From Brevipalpus yothersi (Eukaryota; Arthropoda; Arachnida; Trombidiformes; Tenuipalpidae): a DNA stretch of 64,000 bases. The notes beneath the pieces are model-generated. The model was given only the letters and a program-made list of their open reading frames with translations. It ran no database searches and was not told where the DNA came from. The position numbers and the translations under genes are program-made. Below, one piece after another: positions 13,401 through 24,755 of this stretch; position 1 is the first letter of the stretch, and each line of letters starts with the position of its first letter. The DNA lies in assembly GCA_003956705.1 (NCBI GenBank), contig QZCP01000067.1, positions 1 through 64,000 on the forward strand, read 5' to 3'.

Positions 13401-16400
13401 GATCGAAACTTTACTCTTCAGAAATCTCACTCGTTTCCCTCTCACTCAGTCAATCTCTGTCAATCTTTCTCTTTTCTCAGGCTATTCATGCTTTACAGAA
13501 TTTCCTACAGAATAATCCAACCAAACACCATGATATATACTTCAACAGCAACATTAATCAAGTTCCAGAGCTGTCAGACCTCATCTTATTTGAAATCAAG
13601 TGAACCTTCAACTTTCACTTCTTGTCCCTATCGTACCGATCATGGAGCAATCAAAAATGGTCTGACCGATATTTCCTGCAACTCACAAGTGAATCGCAAA
13701 ACTTTTTAACGGTGGTCAACCATAATAACTTTCATTCGTCTACAGTACATTCATGATTCTCTCATAGAGCTTATCTTTAAGAACTTTCAAGCCTCCTTTA
13801 CAGCAGATTAAAGCTGGAGAAAAAGCTAGGTATTTGAGCAGATTTCAAGGGGAAGCAAGATTCCTAGGTGATTTATATGGAAAAGATTCGAAAAAATCCA
13901 TCTCGAATTTCACTCATTGGATAACCAATCACTATTTTCGATTCATGAACCATATCGAGGGGATCAGGTTTTTTAGCGACAGTCCTAAAATCAATCCAAT
14001 ATAAAAATGAACAGCTGAAATTATTCTACAAGTTGAATTTCGATTAACTTTTGAGTAACAAAAAGTCTAAGCAATGACCGGCAAAATTCAGCTTGCTCAT
14101 CGAGTAAGGAAATCCGTTGAAAGCTTCTTTGATAAACTTTACTGGACATTCTACGAGAAATGCTTTCCTAGTAGCTCTCGGACTTTTGTGTTCCTCCAAA
14201 ACACTCACCAAGACCGAAATAAGTAATTAAGATCAGTGGAAGAGACACATAGTCCATTAGTTTGAGAGCTTGAACATCGAAATGGAACGCATTCAGCAAA
14301 TTCAACTAATTTACTTCCATTGACTTGAAAGAGAGTTTTTCCCTCTCAATTCACGTTGTGACAGCGTTTTTTGACACGTTTCACTAAATCATGACTTTGT
14401 GTCAATTTGCTCATTATCCGAACCAGTCAACACCTAATGTAAAGCTTGAAATAAATGAAGCTGTAGAAGTTGAGAGAAAGTATTAGGAGGTCTTGAATCT
14501 ACCAGAGAATGAGTTCACACTCATTGATGCACTGAAAGAATAAAAAAGTCATGATAAGATGCCAGTTATTATGGAATATCTGATGGTAATCTGAACTACT
14601 GTGGCTGCTATTCCTAATCACATAGGATAGCTTTGAGCTTTTTTTATCTCAGCCTCAAACGATAAAATCAAAGCCCTAGTCTCCTCATCATTATCATACC
14701 GCTATACCGCGCATACCGGTATTATGAATGGTGGCGTGACTAAGGTATCAGTGATTCAAGATTAGGTGATTATGAGAACAGTGATGAATGGGAATCAGAT
14801 TGTAGAATGTTTCTTATAACTATCGATTTCCTATTGTCAACCAGATATTATCATTCAGTGTAGTTTGGACTATCAATTAGGCAAGAAAGAAGAGAAGAAA
14901 AAAGTCCTAGCTCTAATCATGAGGAACAGATAAGGAAAAGAAGGAGAGCAAGAGAGAGCAAGAGAGAGAAAGAGGAAGTTAGTGATGAATTAAGTTTGTT
15001 AAGTGTGACTCAAGTTTGAATCAGGATTCCTTTTTGAAGAATTCAGGTAAAGAAAGTATGAAACGAAATGTGTTGTACCAAAATTGCAAATAATATAATG
15101 TTTTTTCTTTTCGCTTCATTTTCAACCAAGATTGGAGGATGAGGACCTTCTGAGTTCATTGAGAAATGGCTTTTAAAGCTAAAGAGGAGTTATCATTCCT
15201 TATCCACTATTTACAGAGAATAAGTTCAGAATCTATTAATGGGCAGTAATTAAGGATTCGGAAGATCTAGATTTGGAGACCAAATTGCAATCAAGATAAT
15301 CTCACATTGCTCTTGCTCTTGATGAAAAATTTGGTCATGTTCTATCCATAATCGATGGTCATAAAATGAAGAAGAGAGGGGGGAATGTTGATACTCTGCT
15401 CAAAGCTTCTCATTTCATGGTGCAATTCGCTTCGAACCTCTAAACCATATCTCGTAGCATCGTTTTAGATGAGCAGGCATGACTTGCCTCGAATGTGAAT
15501 AATCTCGAATGAATCATAATCCTCTAAATATCCATGATTCCTGATCATCCATCAACAAATTTATCATTTTTCGATCATCGCCATCACTCAGAATGGCCGA
15601 AGGGATGTTTCATAATCCATAATGGACCATTCGATAGAGCTTTCCATTTGGCTCAGCAGGAGAGTGCAGATCCCACAACATCAACCAGATAACTGAGTCT
15701 TCAACTCGGAAAAGACTTTTTGCCTAGTATTTCAAGATGGTGAAAGTGACTCTCATTATTCGTTTTTCAGAGATGTTCCAGTCACCCACATCATGCCTTT
15801 CGATACTACATGTATGAATGATACCAATTGATTCAGTTTAAAGCATCACTGGTTTCAGCAGATTCTTATATATTTGACTGTCTTGCACATCCACCGAAAA
15901 ATATTTCAGCTGACGAGAAGGTGAAATGGTGAAAAAATCTTGCATAGGACAATCGGTTAAATTTAATCAGGCAAAACTTCCACATTCTATTCCCTACTTG
16001 ATTTTCTGAGCTATATTTCATGCTTTTTATGATCTCCATTCAGTGATCGGCTCAAAATGAATCAAGCTTCTCTTCAACACATCACATTCATTCAGTTGCC
16101 TTTAATATCGCTCTTTCCAAACTATCTCTCTGTTTTTCTTGTGTTGCATACGATTTGGGATGCCTGATTGAGTATGAAATAGGAAAGAAAAAGTCAGAGT
16201 CGATTTTGCGCATAATTTGCCATTTGTGAACGTTCTCTGTGTCCTCAAGAATACAATTGACATTATCTTGACATGTAATCAGCGAACAGGAAAGGAGATG
16301 AAAATGACACAATGAGAAAAATGAACGAGAAAGTGAATAATTCGAGGAGAAAATAGGGAAGAAAGTTGAGAGAAATGCCAGATCATCATCTCGATCCTCG

Positions 16401-17177
16401 ATACTTTTGCATAACCATATATTCATTTTCTGCCTATTTTGGAGCACTTTTCATACAAATAATAACCTAATCATCATTTCTCAATCAACCAATCTTGGCC
16501 CTATTTTATTTCTTCTCCATCTTTTCAATTCCATTCTCTTTCAATAATGCCTTGCAATAGAATTGTTTTCAACCGTTTCTCTCTTGAGATTCTCGAGTTT
16601 CTCTACTCGATTAAGTTTCATTGTTTTGAAAACTGATAAAATGAAATGAGTAGAAGGCAATTTCAATTTTGATGCGACTAAAAATTGAACAAAGCTGGAA
16701 TGCTTCGAACCAAGTCAACGTGTATCGAAATCTTGTCAAAAATATTACACAATGAACTCAAAATGAGGAGAGATAGGAAACTCTACTAGACCACCCACAA
16801 ATATTATCACTGTAAGATCCTTAGCTAGCTAGAAGTGAGTCATTCTTGGGATGAGCTGGATAGTTTATAGTGTTCTGTAATCAAGTAATGATACATCATT
16901 TGAAGCGATATCATGGTGCGTATAAGTTCATTCTTCATACTGGTCTTTCATATTCAAGTCATGTCGAGCTAAAGTATCTTTAAGCGAGATTCTTCAATAC
17001 TAACTTCAACCAAAGATTTTCAAACTATCTTCACAACTATTCCAAACCTTGAAGAACTATACTTCCCTTTCTGTTAACAATAAACTGTTTGCATTAGAAA
17101 TCATCTCCATGAGAAGCATGAGTGTTTATCTTCTTATCACAACAGATGATTGAATAGAAAGATAGAAAGCAAGAGAG

Positions 17178-17261
<84 letters not shown>

Positions 17262-20200
17262 TGGAAACAAGGAAGAGGCAGTATGCGATTTGAATATGAA
17301 AGGGTATTTTTGATTAAATATTGAATCGTGAAAGGAGAAGAGAAAGGGAGAGAGAGGAGAGAGTTGACAGAGCATCTCCTTTTTATGGAAAAAAATGGAA
17401 CAGAAGGACAAGATACGGAAAAAAGAATGCCAAATTGAGAAAGGAAACTATGGATAGAAAATTTGCAGCATCCATTGAGCAGACTCACCTTCACCTTACA
17501 AGAATCATAATTGAAAGACTGCTAGTGGTGATGACAATGATGAGCTCAAAAAGAGGAAAAGAATGCACGATCGGTGGATAATTTAAATGATAGATGAGAT
17601 GCTCCAAATTCTTCGCAGTATAAGGGATTCAATTGGTCTTGGTGACAAAAACGGTACCACAACTGAGTGCAGGAAGAAGAGAGATCATGAAACTGGAAAA
17701 AGAATCGATGGTAAGCAATAGTCAAAGGAATGTGAGCCGAAGATGATGAAATAGTGGAAGTGGTAGAGCATCAAAGGGAATCGCTGAGTCCTAGTAAGTG
17801 AGCGAGTAGCAAAATCAATGGAAGGAATTCTTTCCTCCGAAAATGAATTTCTTCCAACCTTGCACTCTCCAAGCTCCTCATTAATGAGAAAAATAAGATG
17901 GTGGAGAAGTGAGTGAGAGACAAAAAGATGAGGAGAACAATGATGCTGCCAAGCCAAAGAGCTCACAGTGAAATGGAGGTCCAGAATCGCCGGAAATAAG
18001 TTCATATTGATGGGAAAGAAGGATGAGCATCAATTCATATTCATTCGGTAGCTACTAATTCACAGAGACAAATGAGCCTTCAAATGGCATGGAAGGAACA
18101 TTTGTTTCAAAACAGAGATGGTTCAAAGGGATGAAACGAGTTGAACTGAGCCATCTATTGAAATAATATGGATAATATGGATAAATTTAACGAATCAATA
18201 CTATTTTTGAATAATATTATTAGACTATAAGGCTCAGAAACCTGTTGCTAGCCTTTTTTGGAGATTTTTTGGGGAGAAATGATGCAAAATCTGAAGATCC
18301 AGGCTGAAAAATCACACATAGAGTGGAATGAGAGAGCCTTTTGTTTCCATTTTGGCTAGTCGGAGAAGGTGAACAAGAGGACCTGAAATTGTGAACCGTT
18401 AGAATAGAGGCAAATGAATAGGAGAAAGAGAGGTTATTTTTCTTTTATCCATTTGTTTCCAGCAACTTGAAGCGCTGAGATCACGAGAAGAGATTCTTTT
18501 TTCCTCTTACCAATGTTCTTGCAGCATATTGAGCCAAGAAGCGTAGACGAGGATGAGTTCAGAAAGATGATGATATATAGATTGGGTAAAAAGTTTTCAA
18601 TCATCTCGGCAGTGTTAAGGGGAAAGCAGGAGAGGAAAAAAAGGAGAAAAGGAACAAAGTTATCGAAAAGAAGAAGAAGCAGCAGCAGAAGAAGAAGCAA
18701 GAAACTCAAAGAGAAGGGAATCAATGATTGCAACTTGCTTCAAGTATCATGGCCAATATCAAGTTTCTGTGATTCCATTTCTTTTGCTTGTTATTCGCTT
18801 CCATCTGGCCAACATATTCTTAGTGAAGTCACAAGCCTCTGGGCGAGAAGTGCTCTACAAGAGTACACACGGAAAACAAAGCAAATTTTTCGCATCATCT
18901 TTTCAGTTTTTTCTCTCTACAGCTGGCCATTCAATCATGGAATGCGTACCAGTCAGTTGATATTGACCAGAATGTTCGTTGAGGACAAGATATGAGCAGT
19001 GTTTGAAGCACGAAATGAACAGTAAGCTATAGTCATCAGCATTATCTTCCCTCGAACTATAAAGCTAGGCCATCTGACTTTATTCAACATCCATAGACAT
19101 ACAACACCATCACTTAGATGAGCTGACAGCGTAGCCCATGTGCATGCCACTATTGATGTCCAGTCTCTTCGAAACAATTTTGATCACCAACTGTCAACAG
19201 GGGGGGGGGGGAGAATATAAATCGTGGACCTCGAAATCCTAAAAGCAAATTGTGCATGAAAAGTTCATTTTCGTGTAGTCAACTTCCGTGGGACGGAAGA
19301 CGCTCCGAGAAAAAGTTCCAGTGGAGAACATTCCAGGGCATAGAGAAGCATATTCTAATTCAAACCATCGTACATCTCGTTTTCCTCTTCTCTCTCTCAA
19401 AAGCAAAAACGATAACCATTGATAGTTATAGATGAGCGCAATCAAATTAAACCTCCCAGACGAATAGAGAATTTCCATCTGATGAATATCGCTTTGTGAT
19501 AAGTTTTTTCCATTCTCCATCTCCATTTATACTGCTTCCTCGTTTTGTCAAGCTTTTTTCGATAGATTCAATCAAATATTCCTTTCTAAAGGAAGAAAAA
19601 AACTCCCACTAACATGTTGTAAGCACCAGGAAGACAGGATCATGAATCTTCATTCAATACTTTGCCTATTTAGAACTAAACGAGAATATTCATCACTTCT
19701 CGATAGCATCGAGATCTTATCATTTTATTCGGATCGATATCCGAAAATATATGAGTGCTAACTGATAATTGAATCGGAATCAGAGATGATGAGAAATTAG
19801 TGAGAATTTCTCCTGGTAGGCAAGTCTAGCACTTTCATCAAATTATAGCAAATTTTCCAATGATCAAAGAAGCTTAATAAACAGTACATAGATGGAGAGC
19901 ACCTTGAAAAAATGCGTCACTTGATAGATACCGGACCAGTGGACTTGATTTAGAGAGAAATAATGTCGAAAATAGTTGCCTCAATAATAGTTTTTTTCCG
20001 CATATGAACGATATTCTCCAACAAAAGGGTGATTATCATCATTTTTGTAGGAAATGAACTTAGATAGAAGAAAAATTGGAAAAATAGAGATTCGGCCAAT
20101 TCAGAGGGTGGAACACGAGTTGTATGGATGGTTTGAAAGAACGAGAAAATGGCATTGAAAGAATTGTGCAGTTATATTCCCGCAATCAAGTGAAAGGACT

Positions 20201-20933
20201 ATCAATTACAATTGATAGGTTATTGGCTGCTTAGGGTTACTTTCCAAGTCTCACTTTCTTTTTCCATCGGAAGGTGAAAGCATCTTGAACGATGATCAAT
20301 GATTAAAGAGAATCAATCTTGGTGGGGAAGATGGAGAAAAAGTGCCAAGCCAGTTGAGGCTGAGGAATGACAGGATAGAGGAAAACGTATCGCTCCCATT
20401 GGAAATCTCTCATTTAGAGATGTGCAAGGGAAGGAATGCAATAGAAAAAAAATCTCAATGACAGAGGCCAAAGAGAAAGAGAGACAAGATGATAGAAGAG
20501 GTAGAAACTATGTGCTCGGGGAACTGAGAGCGATAAACAAGATTGAGCGGTGTTGTGCGTGATGAAATTGGAATAAATACAAACCGAAACGAGTAAAGAG
20601 AACAATTTCACTATCATGATCGATATTTTTTTCAACATCCACTCTTTACATGCTCAAAGTCATTGATTTTAAACAGAATAAATAAACCGTTTTCTATTAG
20701 CATAATACAATGAAGCCTGCTCATACAGCACGAAGAGTGACATGAGGAGAGCAGAATATTCAGAAGATGAAACATTCTTCATAATCTTGAGACAAGTCTG
20801 TAACTCTTCCACTTCATTAAGGCGGCAATCTCGGCAAAATGTGTGGAGAAAGACTTTGAGAAGCTTAGCAATTTGAATGTTTTCTATTCTTAGGGCGGAT
20901 TAATCCTAGTGATCATCATAATCAGGCACTCTG

Positions 20934-20991
<58 letters not shown>

Positions 20992-22229
20992 CATTGAAGT
21001 ATCGCAACAAATTATGCATAATCAGGAAGTTTAGCTCAAGTTTAGAGGAAACGATGATTAAGAAGATGATAGTCCAAGAGAATTTTGCACCAATAAGAGC
21101 CGAAAAAGTGATTCTGGAGGCGAAAATTAATGCAGGGACAAGAAAAGAACTTGGACGCTGTGGTGCAGGTTAGCTTCTTCCAAGTCTGTTTGTTTCTCAT
21201 AGAAGCAATTATCTTCTCGAAAAAGAATTAAGGGAATTCTCTTCGTAATTCAGAAAATAAGGTGGTAAAGATCCACTCTCACTTTGCTCATCAATTCATT
21301 TGCATAGTTTCTCCGCCTCTAGAAGGGATTGTGAGTTGCACAATGACTCTTCTCAAATTGGAGATAGAAACATGAGTGTAGAGGATTTTGTCTAGATTAG
21401 GAAGTTAGAGGCCTAGTTAGAGAAGATGATGCTCTTCTCCTCTTTAATTTTCAGCTCCATTCTCCAGGAGATGATAACTTATATTCGGCCTACTCGCAAG
21501 TCGATAAGATAAGGAAAAGGGTAAAAATCTGTATTGAAAAAATCCAATCAAGATGTATGTCAGAGACTCGCACCAAATTGAGTAGAGAAAATCATTCAAT
21601 TATCTTTAAAATCGGATCCTGCTTCCGATTCAACTAAAATCTTCCTCCTTGAATTATCGTTTCCCGCTCTCTCTCTCTCTCTTTCCCTTTCTCTTTTCCA
21701 CTCAATCGCTCAGGAAAAGGGTATTCTGTTGTCATACATGGTTATTGAAACTGGAAAATATTAATTAATGGACTGCTAATTGATTAAAAATCATGAGACG
21801 TCGATAATTGGTGATTCAAATCGTGGCACAACCAATTAGCAAACGTCAAAAAGTTGTCAAAAATTGTAGAAATGTTCTAACACCGCAGCCACGATAGCAA
21901 CAGCTAGTCGAGATTGGTGATATGGGATGTGCACAAGATCCAATGAGTTCGGGAAAAATGTGAAAAGATGAACGATGAAATCTAGCTAACTGATCGAGAG
22001 GCAAAAATATCATTCTTCCTCTAATTACTATCCTATCATCGGTGAGGAAGTGAAATGATCATAGAGAAGGTATCTCGCCAAGAGAAGTGAAAAAAGATGA
22101 ATCTCTTGTGCAACGCTGGCAAATCATTGTACGGCCGTATCACTTTCTCAGAGTACATGTATTATGAATTTCAAAGCATCCTTTGAGCGTTTATTCTCCC
22201 AATATTGAGGGGCAAAAAAGCGGACTCAA

Positions 22230-22283
<54 letters not shown>

Positions 22284-23180
22284 CATACATGCTCGTGCAA
22301 AGCTGATTGCATGCGTTTGCCGAGATACTGGAAGGCTGGAAGGAATATTTATTGTAATAAAGAAAAGGGGGGTTGGGTCACAATAGGACAAAAAGGTAAG
22401 AGAAGAAAGGAGGATTCATTGCCTTTCTAGAGGCTTTACTCTCTCCATCTTCTTAGTCGGAAATAATTAGAATTGGATAGGAAAGAGAGAAAGAGAGTGA
22501 GAGAGAGAAATTATCAAATCCACGTTTATGAACTACGGTCCTGGGAGAAAAACCTCAGTATTTTCAGATTTCGTCTTTTCAGACGATGGCCCTGATCTTC
22601 GTCTTTTCAGACGATGGTACTAAATCTCGTCTTTTCAGACGATGGTCATCTGAACTCATTTATAACAGATCATGGTTCGGAAAAATGGCGTCCAATAGTA
22701 TCCCCACATTAGTCAGCGTTTGGATGAGAATCGCGGGAATAAAATGGCGAAGTGAGGACAATAGGCTAGGCTAGGCGATTGGATGTGCTACTCACCCGCT
22801 CGCACTGAGACATCGCGACTCAGAATGCTTCCTAATGGGTTGGCAGCCAAGCAGTAGTAGCTGGTGGAATGGACATTTAATCGCCACTCATCGGCACGAA
22901 AGGCTGGAAAAACAAGAGATCCATCGGCACTCACATGACGGATCCCAGCAATGTCTATCACTTGATGACCACTCTTGTGGTACCATGACACGGAAGGCTT
23001 CGGATTGCCCGAGGCCAAGCAGACGATCGTGTAGCCTGTGTTGTTGGTGAACACTATCCGATTGTCCGGCTCTTGTACAAAAGTAGCCGCTCGTCGCTGT
23101 CCATCAATACTTGTGATCACTGAGAGAAGAGAAAGTGAAAGCAGGGAAGGATACATTAACATGCGGAACAGTGTAGCCAA
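4481..23180 (-). CDS. Dscam: Dscam-like Ig-superfamily cell adhesion receptor, 5' part (three exons)
   Basis: Minus-strand gene with coding exons at 23180/23162-22796, 9186-9022 and 4630-4481. All are joined by phase-1 introns, the usual phase for Ig domains. The first exon gives Ig1, with a Cys in IVCLASGNPKPSVSW, the partner in TSYYCLAANPLGSI, and the Dscam-typical LVFPAFRADEW. The second gives the N-half of Ig2 (VVAQHYTATVADELVFSGN; Cys in AVLRCNIP; Trp in EVVSWTEN). The third gives the C-half of Ig2 (MFPTGELHISKV; Cys in KEYRCQTRFKL). The family makes homophilic neuronal cell-surface receptors for self-recognition and wiring. The remaining Ig and FNIII domains, membrane span and tail lie beyond the left edge. 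Introns are about 13.6 kb and 4.4 kb. No duplicated alternative exons were seen beside the Ig2 exons. The first ATG is at 23162. An alternative is that translation starts in an upstream exon and this one begins at 23119, behind a pyrimidine tract plus CAG. Family assignment is strong; the exact paralogue is uncertain. Confidence 0.9.
4631..9021. other. Dscam-like intron (about 4.4 kb)
   Basis: Sequence between the two Ig2 half-exons. No second Ig2-like cassette was found in it. It contains an 84-codon minus-strand open frame (5355-5609) with unusually balanced composition that is discussed as a finding, and overlapping plus-strand open frames at 6054-6472 that resemble no family I know. Confidence 0.5.
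10358..10420. repeat. Imperfect GA/GAAA purine tract
   Basis: GA and GAAA units interspersed over about 60 bp. It generates a spurious Ser/Leu-rich open frame on the minus strand. Confidence 0.9.
17181..17258. repeat. (GA)39 microsatellite
   Basis: The longest uninterrupted GA tract in the window apart from the tracts at 40252-40634 that flank the assembly gap. The Ser-Leu repeat proteins read from the opposite strand are artefacts of this tract. Confidence 0.97.
19200..19211. repeat. G12 homopolymer run
   Basis: Twelve consecutive G residues in an otherwise AT-rich intron. Runs of this kind are prone to sequencing and replication length errors. Confidence 0.9.
20937..20989. repeat. (GA)n microsatellite
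   Basis: About 26 uninterrupted AG units inside the large Dscam-like intron. Confidence 0.97.
22233..22282. repeat. (GA)n microsatellite
   Basis: About 25 uninterrupted AG units inside the large Dscam-like intron, roughly 500 bp from the Ig1 exon. Confidence 0.97.
22571..22645. repeat. Three-unit 28-bp tandem repeat with hairpin core
   Basis: The 19-mer TCGTCTTTTCAGACGATGG occurs without a single change at 22571, 22599 and 22627, a period of exactly 28 bp. The remaining 9 bp between units differ (CCCTGATCT, TACTAAATC). Within the core, TCGTCT and AGACGA can pair as a 6-bp stem with a TTTC loop. It sits about 150 bp from the Ig1 exon on its 3' intronic side. Function unknown. Confidence 0.9.
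22682..22749 (+). promoter_or_regulatory. Pair of AAAATGGCG words (YY1/Pho-like)
   Basis: AAAATGGCG occurs at 22682-22690 and 22741-22749. Its reverse complement, CGCCATTTT, matches the known YY1/Pleiohomeotic core (GCCAT). The pair lies just 3' of the Dscam-like Ig1 exon. A regulatory role is inferred from the motif alone, and short motifs recur by chance. Confidence 0.25.
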
Positions 23181-23981
23181 TAAAAGTCACTTTGGCACGA
23201 TCACGATTATAATCAAATCAATTCAAATTGACAATATCTTTTCGATCCTTTGGCCACCAATGCGAATCTTGTCCACAGATCAACATGATCATCGGCATTG
23301 CTTTTTCTCTCTCTCTATCTCTCTCTCGTCCTACACTTTTTCTCTCTCTTTTCTCTTTTCTCTTCTCCTTCACTTCTTCACTTCATCTGCTCCCTACAAT
23401 CTCTCTCTCACAACATTTGCTGTTAACAGCGCTCTCAGCTCTATCGCTGCCATCTCTTGCGCCTCCATATCAACCTCTGTGAAACCTTTTCTCATAGGAA
23501 AATTCTTTCCAGCCCCTAACAATCTAATTTGTAATGACTTAATCAGTTATCTATGTAAACTACACAATCTTTGTGTCAAAAACTTTTTCCTTCCTGTATG
23601 CACAAATAAGTTCCGTCTTGATTGACGGCAGTACCTAGTGTACCAACTCACTTACTTTCGATTAATAAACCTTTTCCTTCATTCAGTCTGTTCTATGTTT
23701 CCAGATAATTTTTTATGGATTATAGATAGATAGATTCATTTAATATTCCAGATGATTCAAATAATCAAGTCAATTCTCTGTACTAGATTTTGGATGAAAA
23801 ATCAGAATAACATCAGTCTCTTGTAATCATGATGATGGTTAATGGCCATTAGACTTCCTCCATTGATACCGGCAATGTTCTGACTTTTAGAGGCGGAAGA
23901 GAGCACCTCGTTCTGCATTGCTGGTGGATAATTTTTCTCCAGTTCTGAGACTATCCTAGATGCATACAAGTATATACATGT

Positions 23982-24032
<51 letters not shown>

Positions 24033-24755
24033 GAGCAGTGAGCATGAGGAAGTCATCATGAATGATATTGATCCGATCCTCAGACATCGTCTCAAACTTT
24101 CATTTCTCTTTTCATGCTCTCGTGTTACTCTAGGCACTAGAATGCTCGCTAAAGGTTAAAATTTTCGAGTGCTCATCCTTCTTGGATCCTCAAATCGTTC
24201 GAGTTATGATGTGATTGGATTTTAAGAATCGCTTAGTTTGGTTCTCTTTGTTAATACTCTCGGTGTAAAAAATGTGAGTAATTCTTCTCTCTTTCTCTCT
24301 ATTCCTCTTTTCTCTATAATTTTCGTCTCATGAGCAAACTTTCGATCACTTTTCGATGCATCATCTTTTCTCAGTTGGGTTTGAAGGTATTCCTGTAGAC
24401 GAACGGACTCATCAATCACAACGAAATCCATAAATTCAGTGAAGTAGAATTATGGCTAAACCAGAATGAAGAGACAATCTTCAATCAACAGGTAGTATTA
24501 GACCGGTGATGCTGGAGTTTGCCAGGAGACTTATAGCCATTCCATCAACAACAACAACTACTACTACTCACTCTTTATTGAATCTCAAGTATACTTTTTC
24601 CCTGATTGACACTGAACTTTTTCCCTGACAACAGAAGAAAATCTTGGAGTATACCTCGGAAATACTTCAATTTCTCTCCACTTACGAGTGCCAATTCAGA
24701 CCCATATTCTTGAGGAAATTTCAATCACCAGTCAGTTCTACACTGGGCAAGAACG
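23181..24755. other. Intergenic or first-intron region between Dscam-like gene and GPCR
   Basis: The two genes point away from each other here. The region contains pyrimidine-rich sequence near 23305-23420 and a GA microsatellite (23983-24027). No convincing TATA box was found for either gene. If the Dscam-like gene has a separate signal-peptide exon, it lies in or beyond this interval. Confidence 0.5.
23983..24027. repeat. (GA)n microsatellite
   Basis: About 22 uninterrupted AG units between the divergent Dscam-like gene and GPCR. Confidence 0.97.

Larger units (their letters stand above)
9187..22795. other. Dscam-like intron (about 13.6 kb)
   Basis: Long intron between the Ig1 exon and the first Ig2 exon. 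It holds GA microsatellites (around 10358-10420, 17181-17258, 20937-20989, 22233-22282), a G12 run (19200-19211), a cluster of ATACCG words (14696-14722) and a three-unit hairpin tandem repeat (22571-22645). No gene could be supported on either strand. The longest open frames are low-complexity products of purine or pyrimidine tracts. Confidence 0.55.

Noticed and set aside
17094..17494. Minus-strand Ser/Leu-repeat proteins of 105-122 residues
   Set aside because: They are direct translations of the GA microsatellite at 17181-17258. The same applies to frames over the other GA/CT tracts.
18513..18995. 160-codon plus-strand open frame
   Set aside because: It runs through AAG/AGC trinucleotide-rich sequence, overlaps other open frames and shows no domain.
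22571..22645. CRISPR array
   Set aside because: The regular repeats and divergent spacers look CRISPR-like, but the spacers are only 9 bp, there are three units, the genome is animal and no cas genes are present.
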